Source: Microbacterium sp. Nx66 (GTDB lineage Bacteria; Actinomycetota; Actinomycetes; Actinomycetales; Microbacteriaceae). Taken from it: a DNA stretch of 64,000 nucleotides. Shown here in pieces: positions 24,324 through 34,699 of this stretch; within the stretch, counting starts at the first letter, position 1; every line of letters begins with the position of its first letter. Both the position numbers and the translations under genes were made by a program. The DNA lies in contig NZ_LR880474.1 in assembly GCF_904066215.1 (NCBI RefSeq), forward strand, positions 372,001-436,000, in the 5' to 3' direction. The notes under the pieces are model-generated. The model was not told the origin of the DNA. It saw nothing but the letters and a program-made list of their open reading frames with translations, and searched no databases.

Positions 24324-26035
24324 CCACTGTGCTGATCGCCAACCGCGGCGAGATCGCGGTCCGCGTGATCCGCGCGTGCGCCGAGGCCGGCTACACGTCG
24401 GTCGCCGTCTACGCCGACCAGGACGCCGACGCCCTGCACGTGCGGCTCGCGGACGAGGCGATCGGCCTGGGCGGCGACACCGCGGCGACGACGTACCTGT
24501 CGGTCGAGGCGCTGATCGACGCGGCCCGCCGCAGCGGTGCCGATGCCGTGCACCCCGGCTACGGCTTCCTCTCCGAGAGCGCCGCGTTCGCGCGAGCCGT
24601 CGAGGACGCCGGACTCGTCTGGATCGGACCCTCGCCGGAGAGCATCGACGCACTCGGTGACAAGATGACCGCGCGTCGGATCGCCCAGCGTGTGGGGGCC
24701 CCGCTCGCCGCCGGCACGGATCAGCCGTTGTCCGGACCGCAGGAGGCGGTGGCGTTCGCCGAGGAGCACGGCCTCCCGATCGCGATCAAGGCCGCGTTCG
24801 GTGGCGGCGGCCGAGGGCTCAAGGTCGTCCGCGAGCTGTCCGAGGTCGCCGACGCGTTCGACGCGGCCACCCGTGAGGCGACCGCGGCATTCGGCCGCGG
24901 GGAGTGCTTCGTGGAGCGCTTCCTGGAGAGCCCGCGACACATCGAGGTGCAGGTGCTCGGCGACGGGCGCGGCGGCGTCGTCGTCGTGGGCGACCGCGAC
25001 TGCTCCATGCAGCGGCGCAACCAGAAGCTCATCGAAGAGGCTCCCGCGCCCGGCCTGACGGAGGCGCAGCGGGCGGCGTTCCATGACGCGGCGCGGGCGA
25101 TCTGCGCCGAGGTGCAGTACCGCGGCGCCGGCACGGTCGAGTTCCTCCTCGCCGCGGACGGCACGATCTCGTTCCTCGAGGTGAACACCCGGCTGCAGGT
25201 CGAGCACCCCGTGACCGAGGAGGTCACCGGGACCGACCTCGTCCGCGAGCAGTTCCGGATCGCGTTCGGCGAGGGGCCGTCCTTCACCGACACCCCGGCT
25301 CCGACCGGGCATGCGTTCGAGTTCCGCATCAACGCCGAAGACCCCGGCCGCGGATTCCTGCCCAGCCCCGGACGGGTGGATGCCCTGCGCATCCCCGGCG
25401 GACCCGGCGTGCGGTGGGACAGCGGCATCGAGGCCGGCGACACCGTGCAGCCCGCGTTCGACTCGATGATCGCGAAGCTCATCGTGCACGCGGAGACCCG
25501 GGACGCGGCGCTCGTGCGGGCGCGTCGAGCGCTGCGGGAGCTCGCCGTCGAGGGTCCGGCGACCGTGATCCCGTTCGACCTCCGCGCCATCGACGACCCC
25601 GCGTTCGCGACCGCGACCTTCGCCGTGCACACCCAGTGGATCGAGACCGTGCTGCTCCCGGCGCTGGAGTCGCAGCCGCGCCCCGCGGTCGCCCCGGTCT
25701 CCGGACTGCAGCGCTTCCCGGTGGAGATCGACGGCCGCCGCGTGATGCTCGGTCTGCCCGCGGAGCTGCTGGCCGGCATCGGCCGTCCGGCGGGAGAGGC
25801 CGCTGCACCCGTGTCTGCGGCGGACCCCTCCGAGCTCCGGGCTCCCGCGCCGGGCACGCTCGTGCGGTGGCTCGTCGACGACGGGGCCGAGGTGGCCGAG
25901 GGAGACCCGGTGGCCGTGCTCGACGCGATGAAGATGGAGACGACGGTCACCGCGCACCGCGCCGGCACCCTCACTCCTCGCGCCGACACCGGCGCGACCC
26001 TCTCCGCCGACGCCCTCCTCGCCACGATCGCCTGA
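24320..26035 (+). CDS. biotin carboxylase fused to biotin carboxyl carrier domain
   Basis: This is a 571-residue protein. Residues 1-445 are a biotin carboxylase: the start [20 protein letters not shown], the ATP-grasp glycine loop [11 protein letters not shown], catalytic [14 protein letters not shown], and [12 protein letters not shown]. Residues about 500-571 are a biotinyl carrier with the lysine in DAMKMETTV. It resembles the BC-BCCP subunit of acyl-CoA or urea carboxylases, but the only carboxyltransferase-like partner encoded here is the PxpB-PxpC fusion. The operon position (ATGA overlap) strongly links it to that protein, suggesting carboxylation of 5-oxoproline or another small amide. 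An acetyl-CoA carboxylase role is the alternative. Confidence 0.88.
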   Translation: MTTVLIANRGEIAVRVIRACAEAGYTSVAVYADQDADALHVRLADEAIGLGGDTAATTYLSVEALIDAARRSGADAVHPGYGFLSESAAFARAVEDAGLVWIGPSPESIDALGDKMTARRIAQRVGAPLAAGTDQPLSGPQEAVAFAEEHGLPIAIKAAFGGGGRGLKVVRELSEVADAFDAATREATAAFGRGECFVERFLESPRHIEVQVLGDGRGGVVVVGDRDCSMQRRNQKLIEEAPAPGLTEAQRAAFHDAARAICAEVQYRGAGTVEFLLAADGTISFLEVNTRLQVEHPVTEEVTGTDLVREQFRIAFGEGPSFTDTPAPTGHAFEFRINAEDPGRGFLPSPGRVDALRIPGGPGVRWDSGIEAGDTVQPAFDSMIAKLIVHAETRDAALVRARRALRELAVEGPATVIPFDLRAIDDPAFATATFAVHTQWIETVLLPALESQPRPAVAPVSGLQRFPVEIDGRRVMLGLPAELLAGIGRPAGEAAAPVSAADPSELRAPAPGTLVRWLVDDGAEVAEGDPVAVLDAMKMETTVTAHRAGTLTPRADTGATLSADALLATIA

Positions 26036-26083
26036 CCCCGGTACCGTCCCGTCCCGTCCCGTCCGGGCTCCACCCCGCAAACC

Positions 26084-26147
26084 GGTGCGAGTGCGAAAAC
26101 GGGCTTTCGAGGGGTGCGGGAGGAACGAAACCCGTCCCGCACGCACC
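26084..26147. terminator. imperfect palindrome between convergent carboxylase and uraA genes
   Basis: GGTGCG-TGCG-CGGG steps at 26084-26103 pair imperfectly with CCCGTCCCGCACGCACC at 26131-26147. It lies between converging stops, so a bidirectional terminator is likely. A short CCCGT tandem run precedes it (about 26044-26063). Confidence 0.5.
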
Positions 26148-26163
26148 CGGGAGCGGGCGGGCG

Positions 26164-27519
26164 TTACGCGGGGTCGCCGCCGAGGGGGCCGACGGGCTCG
26201 AGGGGCTTCGGGTCGTCGGCACCGGTCTTGCGTGCCCGGGCGATGAGGTTGCCCAGGTGGTAGATGAGCAGCGCCGCGACCGTCCCGAGCACGATCCCGC
26301 CGAAGGCGAAGTCACCGAGCTGCATCGTGAACCCGGCGATGCCGATCACGAGGGACACCGCGGCGGTGTACTGGTTGACCGGCCGGGAGAAGTCGACGCG
26401 GCTGTCCACCCAGATCTTGATGCCGATGATGCCGATGAGGCCGTAGAGCGCGGTCGTCGCCCCGCCGAGCACGCCCGCGGGGATCGAGTTGAACACCTCG
26501 CCGACCTTCGGGGAGAAGGCGAGGAGGATCGCGAACAGACCCGCCACCCAGTACACGGCGGTGGAGTACACGCGGGTCGCGGCCATGACGCCGATGTTCT
26601 CGCCATAGGTCGTGGTGCCCGAGCCGCCGAAGCCACCCGCGATGGTCGTGGCGACGCCGTCGGCGATGAGCGCGCGGCCGGTGTGGCGGTTGATGGCGGG
26701 GTCCTCGGTCATGGTCGCGACACCGCGCACGTGGCCGACGTTCTCCGCGATGAGCACGAGCACGACGGGCAGGAACATCGCGATGGTCGACCAGGTGCCC
26801 GGCTCGACGAAGTCCGGGAACTGGAAGTGCGGGAGGCCGATCCAGGGGGCGTCCGCGATGAGCTCGGCGGGGGTCTTGTCGCCGCGGAGCGGGTTGGGCA
26901 CCTCGAACGAGCCGTTGAACGCGGCCCAGATGAAGCCGACGGCGACGCCGAGGAAGATCGAGATCCGTCCGAGGAAGCCCCGGAAGAGCACGGCGAAGAG
27001 GATGATCGCGACGAGGGTGATCGTGGCGGTCACCGGGTCGAGCGCGAAGTTGCTCCAGGCGGTGGGGGCGAGGTTGAAGCCGATGAGCGCGACGATGGCG
27101 CCGGCGACGACCGGGGGCATCAGGGCGTCGACCCAGCGCAGGCCGACGAACTGCACGACGAGGCCCACGACCGCGAGGAGCACGCCCACCGCGACCACGC
27201 CCGCGAGGGCCGAGCCGGTGCCGCCCGCCGCGACGGCCGCGGTGATGGGGGCGATGAAGGCGAACGAGGAGCCGAGGTAGCTGGGCAGCTGGTTCTTCGT
27301 GATGAGGAGGAAGAGCAGCGTGCCGATGCCGCTGAAGAGCAGGGTCGTCGACACCGGGAAGCCGGTGAGCGTCGGCACGAGGAACGTGGCGCCGAACATC
27401 GCGACGACGTGCTGCGCGCCGATGGCGATGGTCGCGGGCCAGGACAGACGTTCCTCGGGGGTGACGACGGCGCCGGGCTCGACGGTGCGGCCGTTTCCGT
27501 GCAGCTTCCACAAAGCCAT
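26164..27519 (-). CDS. uracil-xanthine permease (NCS2 family)
   Basis: This 451-residue NCS2/UraA-type nucleobase:proton symporter has about 14 helices. Diagnostic segments are GAQHVVAMFGATFLVP in helix 1, the helix 8 motif VLIAENVGHVRGV with the proton-coupling Glu, and helix 10 FGGSGTTTYGENIGVM carrying the second conserved Glu. These match uracil permeases more than xanthine or urate transporters, but substrate cannot be proved. GAGGAGCCCGC precedes the ATG. It lies next to purC without overlap, and a nucleobase-uptake role fits the many purine genes nearby. Confidence 0.92.
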   Translation of the reverse strand: MALWKLHGNGRTVEPGAVVTPEERLSWPATIAIGAQHVVAMFGATFLVPTLTGFPVSTTLLFSGIGTLLFLLITKNQLPSYLGSSFAFIAPITAAVAAGGTGSALAGVVAVGVLLAVVGLVVQFVGLRWVDALMPPVVAGAIVALIGFNLAPTAWSNFALDPVTATITLVAIILFAVLFRGFLGRISIFLGVAVGFIWAAFNGSFEVPNPLRGDKTPAELIADAPWIGLPHFQFPDFVEPGTWSTIAMFLPVVLVLIAENVGHVRGVATMTEDPAINRHTGRALIADGVATTIAGGFGGSGTTTYGENIGVMAATRVYSTAVYWVAGLFAILLAFSPKVGEVFNSIPAGVLGGATTALYGLIGIIGIKIWVDSRVDFSRPVNQYTAAVSLVIGIAGFTMQLGDFAFGGIVLGTVAALLIYHLGNLIARARKTGADDPKPLEPVGPLGGDPA

Positions 27520-27619
27520 GCGGGCTCCTCAGGGTTCGGGATCGGGGGCGGAGTGCTGGAGCAACACTACCGATTCCTGAGTTTTCCCTGTGCGCCTCGC
27601 GGTCGCGGGGAGCGCGGTG

Positions 27620-28495
27620 TCAGGCGCCGAGGCGGTCGATGAGCTCGCGGTACCGGGCGGCCGTCCGGGCGACGACCTCGTCGGGCAGCACGGGGGGCTC
27701 GCCCTGCTTGTCCCAGTTCGCCGCGAGCCAGTCGCGCACGATCTGCTTGTCGAAGCTCGCCATCCGCTCGGCAGGCGTCGACCCCGTGCGCCAGGCCTCG
27801 GCGTCCCAGTACCGGGAGGAGTCGCTCGTGAGGACCTCGTCCGCGAGGCGGAGGGTGCCGTCGGCGTCGGTCCCGAACTCGAACTTCGTGTCGGCGAGGA
27901 TGAGGCCCTTCTCCTCGGCGATGGCCGCGGCCCGACGGTAGATCGCGAGCGAGGCGTCGCGGAGCTCGGCCGCCCGGTCCGCCCCGACGAGCTCGACGAC
28001 GCGGTCGAACGTGATGTTCTCGTCGTGCTCACCCATCGGCGCCTTGTAGGCCGGGGTGAACAGCGGCTCGGGCAGACGGTCGCCGTTCTGCAGCCCTGCC
28101 GGCAGGGCGATGCCGCACACGGTGCCGTGCTCCTGGTACTCGGCCCAGCCGGAGCCGGTGATGTACCCGCGCACCACGCACTCGATCGGCAGCATCTCGA
28201 GCGACTGGGCGAGCATGGCACGATCGGCCACCTCCTCCGGCAGGTCGCCGTCCGTGAGGTGATTCGGCACGTCCAGCTGGGCGAACCACCAGCGGCTGAG
28301 GCGCGTCAGCAGGGCGCCCTTGTCGGTGATGCCGGGAGAGAGCACCACGTCGAACGCGCTCACCCGGTCGGACGCGACGACGAGGATGCGGGTGTCTCCC
28401 GGGTCCTCGGAGGCGTAGAGGTCGCGGACCTTTCCGGAGTAGAGGTGTCGCCATCCGGGGATGGCCTGCGCGTTTCCTGCGGACGGTGTGCTCAC
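27620..28495 (-). CDS. purC: SAICAR synthase
   Basis: This 291-residue phosphoribosylaminoimidazole-succinocarboxamide synthase joins aspartate to CAIR with ATP in de novo purine synthesis. Typical blocks are LYSGKVRDLY, ASDRVSAFDVVL, VVRGYITGSGWAEY, ILADTKFEFG and the LTSDSSRYW loop. GATAAT (28507-28502 on the minus strand) ends six bases before the GTG start, so the mRNA is probably leaderless. That spacing also fixes the start codon. It is followed by uraA on the same strand after a 100-base gap. Confidence 0.97.
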   Translation of the reverse strand: MSTPSAGNAQAIPGWRHLYSGKVRDLYASEDPGDTRILVVASDRVSAFDVVLSPGITDKGALLTRLSRWWFAQLDVPNHLTDGDLPEEVADRAMLAQSLEMLPIECVVRGYITGSGWAEYQEHGTVCGIALPAGLQNGDRLPEPLFTPAYKAPMGEHDENITFDRVVELVGADRAAELRDASLAIYRRAAAIAEEKGLILADTKFEFGTDADGTLRLADEVLTSDSSRYWDAEAWRTGSTPAERMASFDKQIVRDWLAANWDKQGEPPVLPDEVVARTAARYRELIDRLGA

Positions 28496-28528
28496 CCGCC
28501 CATTATCCCGGTGATGCGTGCTCTTCCG

Positions 28529-28612
28529 CGCCGAGACCCCGCGTTCGCGTCGAGACCCCGGGGTGAGCGCGCCGGGACCCCGGGGTCTCGCCGGAAAGAC
28601 GGGGTCTCGGCG
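28529..28612. repeat. double-nested palindrome, CGCCGAGACCCCG family
   Basis: The outer arms CGCCGAGACCCCG (28529-28541) and 28600-28612 pair perfectly. Inner CGAGACCCCGGG at about 28551-28562 pairs with 28579-28590. It is the second copy of the family at 10214-10297, here between the divergent purC and padR genes. Confidence 0.75.
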
Positions 28613-28627
28613 GAGGAGGGGCGGGTG

Positions 28628-28646
28628 TATAGTCCATGTGGACTAT
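28628..28646 (+). promoter_or_regulatory. padR promoter with inverted-repeat operator
   Basis: TATAGT (28628-28633) is a good -10. It is embedded in ATAGTCCA-TG-TGGACTAT (28629-28646), an 8-bp-arm inverted repeat with a 2-base centre, a form typical of PadR operators. Repressor binding would cover the -10 and start point, so the padR-MFS operon is probably autoregulated. Confidence 0.75.
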
Positions 28647-28669
28647 TCGTGCGGGGCAGGGGACAGGGC

Positions 28670-29317
28670 ATGAGGGGGAGAGGCGTGGGGAAGAGCAGGG
28701 ATGTGGTGGCGGCGCTCACGCCGCTCGGCGTCATGGTGCTGGCACTGCTCCGCGAGAGCGACATGCACCCGTACGAGATGGTGCGCCTGCTCCGCGCGCG
28801 TCACGACGACCGGCTCATCACCGTCACCAACGGCACGCTCTATCACACCGTCGCCCGACTCCAACGGGCCGGGCTGCTCGACGAGGTCGGCACGGACCGC
28901 GAAGGCAACCGGCCGGAACGCACGACCTACACCCTCACCGACGCCGGACGGGAGGCGGTGGTCGCCTGGGTGCGGCGCTCCCTTCCCCGCATCGACCGCG
29001 AGACCGACGCCCGCGTCGCGCTCGCCGAGTCGCACAACCTCGACCGGGACGACGCCGTCGCGCTGCTGCAGGAACGGCGTGAGGCCCTCGTCGCCTCGTA
29101 CGCTCTCCACCACGACGGCCTCGCCGCCGCCCGCGCCAAGGGCGTCCCGCCGCAGGTCCTCGTCGAGATCGAACGGCAGGAGGCGCTGCTCGACGCCGAG
29201 CTCCGCTGGCTCGACTCCCTCCTCACCCGCCTCGACGGCGACGAGCTCCGCTGGGGCCCCGACGCCTTCGACGACACCGACCGCTACCGCGCCCAGCGAA
29301 AGGCTGCACAGCAATGA
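28670..29317 (+). CDS. PadR-family repressor of a multidrug transporter
   Basis: This 215-residue PadR regulator has a winged helix at residues 15-95 (LGVMVLALLRESDMHPYEMV, TVTNGTLYHTVARLQRAGLL, RTTYTLTDAGREAV) and a C-terminal coiled dimerisation domain of the AphA type (about residues 105-195). CAGGGGACAGGG precedes the ATG at 28670. A GTG at 28685 with GGGGAGAGG is an equally good start and would give 210 residues. The stop overlaps the transporter start as ATGA, so the two are cotranslated. By analogy with LmrR and VceR-like systems, drugs exported by the partner are probable inducers. Confidence 0.88.
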   Translation: MRGRGVGKSRDVVAALTPLGVMVLALLRESDMHPYEMVRLLRARHDDRLITVTNGTLYHTVARLQRAGLLDEVGTDREGNRPERTTYTLTDAGREAVVAWVRRSLPRIDRETDARVALAESHNLDRDDAVALLQERREALVASYALHHDGLAAARAKGVPPQVLVEIERQEALLDAELRWLDSLLTRLDGDELRWGPDAFDDTDRYRAQRKAAQQ

Positions 29318-30846
29318 CCGATTCCCGTCAGACCTCGGGACCCGAGACCGGGCCCTTCGCCGCCGGTCACGCACCGAAGAGTCCGTGGCCGGCGCTCTGG
29401 GCGCTCGTCATCGGGTTCTTCATGATCCTCGTCGACACCACGATCGTCTCCGTCGCGAACCCCGCGATCAAGGCCGCCCTCGACCCCGACACGAACAACC
29501 TCGACAACGTGGTGTGGGTCACCAGCGCCTACCTCCTCGCCTACGCCGTCCCGCTGCTGATCACCGGACGACTCGGCGACCGCTTCGGGCCGAAGAACAT
29601 CTACCTCATCGGGCTCGCGGTCTTCACCCTCGCCTCGCTCTGGTGCGGACTGTCGACGACGCTCGAGGGCCTGATCGCTGCCCGCGCGGTCCAGGGGCTC
29701 GGCGCCGCATTCATGACGCCGCAGACCATGGCCGTGATCACCCGCACGTTCCCGCCCAACCGCCGCGGCGCGGCGATGGGCCTCTGGGGCGCCACGGCCG
29801 GCGTCGCCACTCTCGTCGGCCCCCTCGCCGGCGGTCTGCTCGTCGACGGCTTCGGGTGGCGGTGGATCTTCTTCGTCAACCTCCCCGTCGGCGTCATCGC
29901 CTTCGTGCTCGCCTGGATCCTCGTGCCGAAGCTGAAGACCCACCCGCACCGGTTCGACGTGGTCGGCGTCGTGCTCAGCGCCGTCGCGCTCTTCCTCATC
30001 GTCTTCGGGCTGCAGGAGGGCGAGAAGTACGACTGGGGGACCATCGTGGGGCCGATCTCGGTCTGGGGGCTCATCATCGCGGGCGTCGTGGTGCTCGCGC
30101 TCTTCATCGTGCAGCAGGCGCGCACCCGCAGCGAACCCCTCGTGCCGCTCGCGCTCTTCCGCGACCGGAACTTCTCCGGCGCGAACGTGGCGATCGCCGC
30201 GGTCGGCTTCACCGTCACGAGCATGTCGCTGCCGATGATGTTCTTCCTGCAGACGGCGCGCGGCCTCACCCCGACCGAGGCGGCGATGCTGCTGATCCCG
30301 ATGGCCGTGCTGTCGGGCGTGCTCGCCCCGGTCGCCGGGAAGATCCTGGACCGTGTCGACCCGCGTATCATCCTCGTCCCCGGCCTGATCTGCGTCGCGG
30401 CTGCCCTGGTCTGGTACTCCGCCCTGACCACGATGGACACCCCCATCCTGATGTTCCTGCTGCCGTCCGCCCTGATGGGCATCGGCAACGCGGGCATGTG
30501 GGGGCCGCTGGCGACCACGGCCACGCGCAAGCTGCCGCCGCGGCAGGCCGGTGCCGGCGCGGGCATCTACAACACCACGCGCACCATCGGGTCGGTCATC
30601 GGCTCCGCGTCGATCGCCGCGTTCATGCAGTCGCGGCTGGAGGCGAACCTCCCCGGTCTGGCCGACGCCCCGGCCGGCACGGGCAGCGGCGCACTGCCGC
30701 CGCAGGTCGCCGAGGGCTTCGCTGCGGGCATGTCCCAGACCCTCCTGCTGCCCGCCGGCGTGATCCTCATCGCCCTCGTCGCCTCGCTGTTCCTCCGCGG
30801 ACACGACCGCAAGGACGAGCCCGTCGCCACAACCCCTCCGGCGTGA
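29314..30846 (+). CDS. MFS multidrug efflux transporter, DHA2 (14-helix) family
   Basis: This 510-residue major facilitator of the EmrB/QacA drug:proton antiporter family has 14 predicted helices. Motif D1 is seen in ILVDTTIVSVANPAI, motif A in GRLGDRFGPKNIYL, motif B in LIAARAVQGLGAAFM, and motif C in GVATLVGPLAGGLLVD. The substrate cannot be read. It is coupled to padR by the ATGA overlap at 29314-29317 and probably controlled by it. No terminator with a clear stem follows; the next promoter begins about 90 bases on. Confidence 0.93.
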   Translation: MTDSRQTSGPETGPFAAGHAPKSPWPALWALVIGFFMILVDTTIVSVANPAIKAALDPDTNNLDNVVWVTSAYLLAYAVPLLITGRLGDRFGPKNIYLIGLAVFTLASLWCGLSTTLEGLIAARAVQGLGAAFMTPQTMAVITRTFPPNRRGAAMGLWGATAGVATLVGPLAGGLLVDGFGWRWIFFVNLPVGVIAFVLAWILVPKLKTHPHRFDVVGVVLSAVALFLIVFGLQEGEKYDWGTIVGPISVWGLIIAGVVVLALFIVQQARTRSEPLVPLALFRDRNFSGANVAIAAVGFTVTSMSLPMMFFLQTARGLTPTEAAMLLIPMAVLSGVLAPVAGKILDRVDPRIILVPGLICVAAALVWYSALTTMDTPILMFLLPSALMGIGNAGMWGPLATTATRKLPPRQAGAGAGIYNTTRTIGSVIGSASIAAFMQSRLEANLPGLADAPAGTGSGALPPQVAEGFAAGMSQTLLLPAGVILIALVASLFLRGHDRKDEPVATTPPA

Positions 30847-30994
30847 CCGCGATGACCCCGACACGCCGGTATCCACGCGGCTTCCGGCAGTGTCGGGCGT
30901 CTCTCCGAGATTCCGGTGCGCGGGAGGTGCAGGGTTAGGGTGGATGGTCGGCGGCCGCCGGGCCGCCCTTCCGAACCCCCGAGGAGCACTCGAC

Positions 30995-32475
30995 GTGAGC
31001 CGCCATCCATCCTCTCCGCCGAGCCGTCTGCGGCGGTTCGGCCGCACCGCCGGCGCGACCGCTCTCGCCGCGCTCGTCGCCGCCGGGGCGCTGCTCGCCG
31101 GAGCCGCGCCCGCCACCGCGGCCGACGACGGCGAGACCTACGTCATCGGCACCGACACGACCTTCGCGCCGTTCGAGTTCACGAACGAGTCCGGCGACCT
31201 TGTCGGCATCGACATGGATCTCCTGCGCGCGATCGCGGAGGACCAGGGCTTCGACGTGGAGATCCGCCAGCTCGGTTTCGACGCCGCGGTGCAGGCGCTG
31301 CAGTCGAACCAGGTCGATGCCGTCATGGCCGGGATGTCGATCACCGAGGAGCGCCAGCAGACCTTCGACTTCAGCGACCCGTACTTCACGAGCGGCGTGC
31401 AGCTGGGCGTGCTCGAGTCCAGCGACATCGAGTCCCTCGACGACCTCGACGGCAAGACCGTCGCGGTGAAGACCGGCACCCAGGGGCAGACCTTCGCCGA
31501 GGAGAACGCCGACGAGTACGGCTTCCGCATCACGCCGTACCAGGACACGACCGACATGGTCGACGCGGTCAAGGCGGGTCAGGCCGTCGGCTACTTCGAG
31601 GACTTCCCCGTGCTCGCCTACGGCATCCAGCAGGGCTCGGGCTTCCGTCTCGTCGGCGAGCCCGCGCTCGGCGGCGAGTACGGCTTCGCGGTGAACAAGG
31701 GCGAGAACGCCGAGCTCCTGGAGATGTTCAACGCCGGCCTCGCCAACCTGCAGGACTCCGGCGAGTACGACGAGATCGTCGACACCTACCTCGCGTCGGG
31801 CGACGACGCGCAGGAGGCGCAGCCCACCGACATCATCTCGGTCGCGGTGAAGTACTGGCCGGCCCTCATGCAGGGTCTGTGGCTCACCATCCTCGCCACG
31901 ATCGTCGCGGTGATCGCAGCCTTCATCCTCGGGATCATCTTCGGCTTCGGGCGCCTGTCGAAGTTCGCGCCGTTCCGCTGGATCGCGACCGCCTACGTCT
32001 ACGTCTTCCGCGGGACCCCGATCCTGATCCAGGCGTTCTTCGTGTTCTTCGCCATTCCGCAGCTCATTCCGGACCTCAAGTTCGACCCGTTCGTGGCCGG
32101 TGCGATCACCCTGTCGCTGAACACCGGTGCGTACATGACGGAGATCATCCGCGGCGGCATCCAGGCCGTCGACCCCGGTCAGGCGGAGGCGTCGCGCTCG
32201 CTCGGCCTCAGCCACTGGAAGACGATGCGCAAGGTCGTGCTGCCGCAGGCGTTCCGGATCATGATCCCGTCGTTCGTGAACCAGGGCATCATCACTCTGA
32301 AGGACACCTCGCTCATCAGCGTCATCGGTCTCGCCGAGCTGACGTTCGTCTCGCGACAGATCATCGCCTCGACGTATCTCTCGGCGCAGGTGCTGACGAT
32401 CGTCGCCATCATCTACTTCGTCGTGATCACGCTGCTGACGCTGCTCGCGAACCGCCTGGAGAGGAAGGCCAACGC

Positions 32476-32479
<4 letters not shown>
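30995..32479 (+). CDS. amino-acid ABC transporter, fused solute-binding protein and permease
   Basis: This 494-residue fusion has a signal peptide at residues 1-43 ([21 protein letters not shown]) and a family 3 amino-acid binding domain at about 48-270 ([50 protein letters not shown]). A HisM/GlnP-type permease follows at about 285-490 with the EAA motif [16 protein letters not shown]. The binding domain is thus tethered outside to its own channel, as in GlnP of lactic acid bacteria. Glutamine or another polar amino acid is likely. The GTG at 30995 follows GAGGAG. TAGGGT at 30936-30941 is a probable -10. The ATPase gene overlaps the stop. Confidence 0.92.
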
Positions 32480-33204
<725 letters not shown>

Positions 33205-33224
33205 CCCCGGCTTTCGAGTCGCGT

Positions 33225-33259
33225 GAATGGCTGCATTCCCCGTCGGGATGCAGCCATTC
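33225..33259. terminator. stem-loop between convergent ABC ATPase and purD genes
   Basis: GAATGGCTGCATTCCC (33225-33240) pairs with GGGATGCAGCCATTC (33245-33259), with a single bulged T and a 4-base loop. It sits between converging stops and is the shortest-looped palindrome of its kind here. Confidence 0.8.
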
Positions 33260-33274
33260 GCTACGTGAAGCGGG

Positions 33275-34552
33275 TCAGCGGGCGACGCGGGCAGCGATGT
33301 CGGTGCGGTGGTGGGAGCCCTCGAGGCGGATGCGGCCGATGGCGTCGTAGGCGCGGGCGCGGGCGGTGCCGAAGTCCGGGGCCACAGCGACGACGTTCAG
33401 CACACGGCCGCCCGTCGCGATGAGCGAGCCCCCGGGTGCGTCGGGGCTGGCGGTCGCGGCGTGCACCAGACGGACGCCCTCGACCGCGGCGGCGTCGGTC
33501 AGGCCCTCGATCGGACGCCCGGTCTGCGGCGCCTCGGGATATCCCTCGCTCGCCAGGACCACGGTGATCGCGACCTCATCGCGGAACACGGGCTCCGGCT
33601 GGTCCTCGAGCGTGCCGGAGGCGGCGGCGAAGAGGAGCTGGGACAGCGGGGTCTCCAGCCGCGGCAGCACGACCTGGGTCTCCGGGTCGCCGAAGCGCGC
33701 GTTGAACTCGATCACGCGCACGCCCTGCGGGGTGAGGATGAGGCCGGCGTAGAGGAGCCCGATGAACGGGGTCCCCTCGGCATCGAGCTGTCGGACGACC
33801 GGGAGCGCGACGTCGCGGGTGACCTCCTCGACGAACGCCTGCTCGCTGCCGAACTGCTCCGCGAGCCAGGGCAGCGGGGAGTACGCTCCCATGCCTCCGG
33901 TGTTGGGGCCGGCGTCGCCGTCGAGGGCACGCTTGAAGTCCTGTGCCGGGCTGAGGGCGCGTACCGTGTCGCCGTCGCTGAGGAAGAACAGCGAGACCTC
34001 GGGGCCGGACAGGAACTCCTCGACCAGGACGGGGCCGGCTGGGAGGTACTGCTCCGCGTGGGCCAGGGCCTCGGCGCGGTCGGAGGTGACGATGACCCCC
34101 TTGCCCGCGGCGAGTCCATCGGCCTTGACCACGTGCGGGGCGCCGAGCTCCTCGAACGCGGCTTCGACGTCGGCGACCGTGGCAGCGCGGACCGCGCGGC
34201 CGGTCGGCACACCGGCGGCGTCCATGACGCGCTTGGCGAAGGCCTTGGAGCCCTCGAGCTGCGCGGCGGCCTTGCCGGGGCCGAAGACGGGGATGCCGCG
34301 GCCGCGGAGCTCGTCCGCGACGCCTGCCACGAGCGGAGCCTCCGGGCCGATGACGACGAGGTCGATCGCGTGCTCGTTCGCGAAGGCCGTGACCGCGGCG
34401 CCGTCCAGCGGGTCGAGGGCGACGGGGGTCGCGTCCTGCGCGATGCCGGCGTTGCCGGGGGCGACGAGGATCTCGTGCGCGGTGGACTCGGCGCGCAGCG
34501 CCAGGATGATCGCGTGCTCACGGGCACCGGAACCGAGGACGAGGATCTTCAC
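33275..34552 (-). CDS. purD: phosphoribosylamine-glycine ligase (GARS)
   Basis: This 425-residue GAR synthetase catalyses the ATP-dependent joining of glycine to phosphoribosylamine, step 2 of purine synthesis. The start KILVLGSGAREHAI, the ATP-grasp segments VVKADGLAAGKGVIV and LLYAGLILT, and EFNARFGDPETQV are diagnostic. The GTG start at 34552 is supported by TAGGCT (34564-34559 on the minus strand), exactly six bases away, the same hexamer and spacing as purM. It stands alone as a transcription unit between palindromes. Confidence 0.97.
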   Translation of the reverse strand: MKILVLGSGAREHAIILALRAESTAHEILVAPGNAGIAQDATPVALDPLDGAAVTAFANEHAIDLVVIGPEAPLVAGVADELRGRGIPVFGPGKAAAQLEGSKAFAKRVMDAAGVPTGRAVRAATVADVEAAFEELGAPHVVKADGLAAGKGVIVTSDRAEALAHAEQYLPAGPVLVEEFLSGPEVSLFFLSDGDTVRALSPAQDFKRALDGDAGPNTGGMGAYSPLPWLAEQFGSEQAFVEEVTRDVALPVVRQLDAEGTPFIGLLYAGLILTPQGVRVIEFNARFGDPETQVVLPRLETPLSQLLFAAASGTLEDQPEPVFRDEVAITVVLASEGYPEAPQTGRPIEGLTDAAAVEGVRLVHAATASPDAPGGSLIATGGRVLNVVAVAPDFGTARARAYDAIGRIRLEGSHHRTDIAARVAR

Positions 34553-34599
34553 GCGTCCAGCCTATCGAGGCACGTGCGCGGGGTTTCGGCCGGTCCCGC

Positions 34600-34685
34600 G
34601 TTCACAACTCAGGACGATCGGCGCGGCAGCCGGGATCCGACGGCATATCCGGACCGATCCGCCGCGGTTCTCCTGAGTTGTGCAC
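34600..34685. repeat. long palindrome, GTTCACAACTCAGGA family (third copy)
   Basis: GTTCACAACTCAGGA (34600-34614) pairs with 34671-34685 at 14 of 15 positions, with a 56-base interior. It lies between the leftward Nudix gene and the purD promoter, where a Nudix terminator is expected. Compare 3729-3813 and 10857-10941. Confidence 0.8.
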
Positions 34686-34699
34686 GGAGGTCGGGAGGG

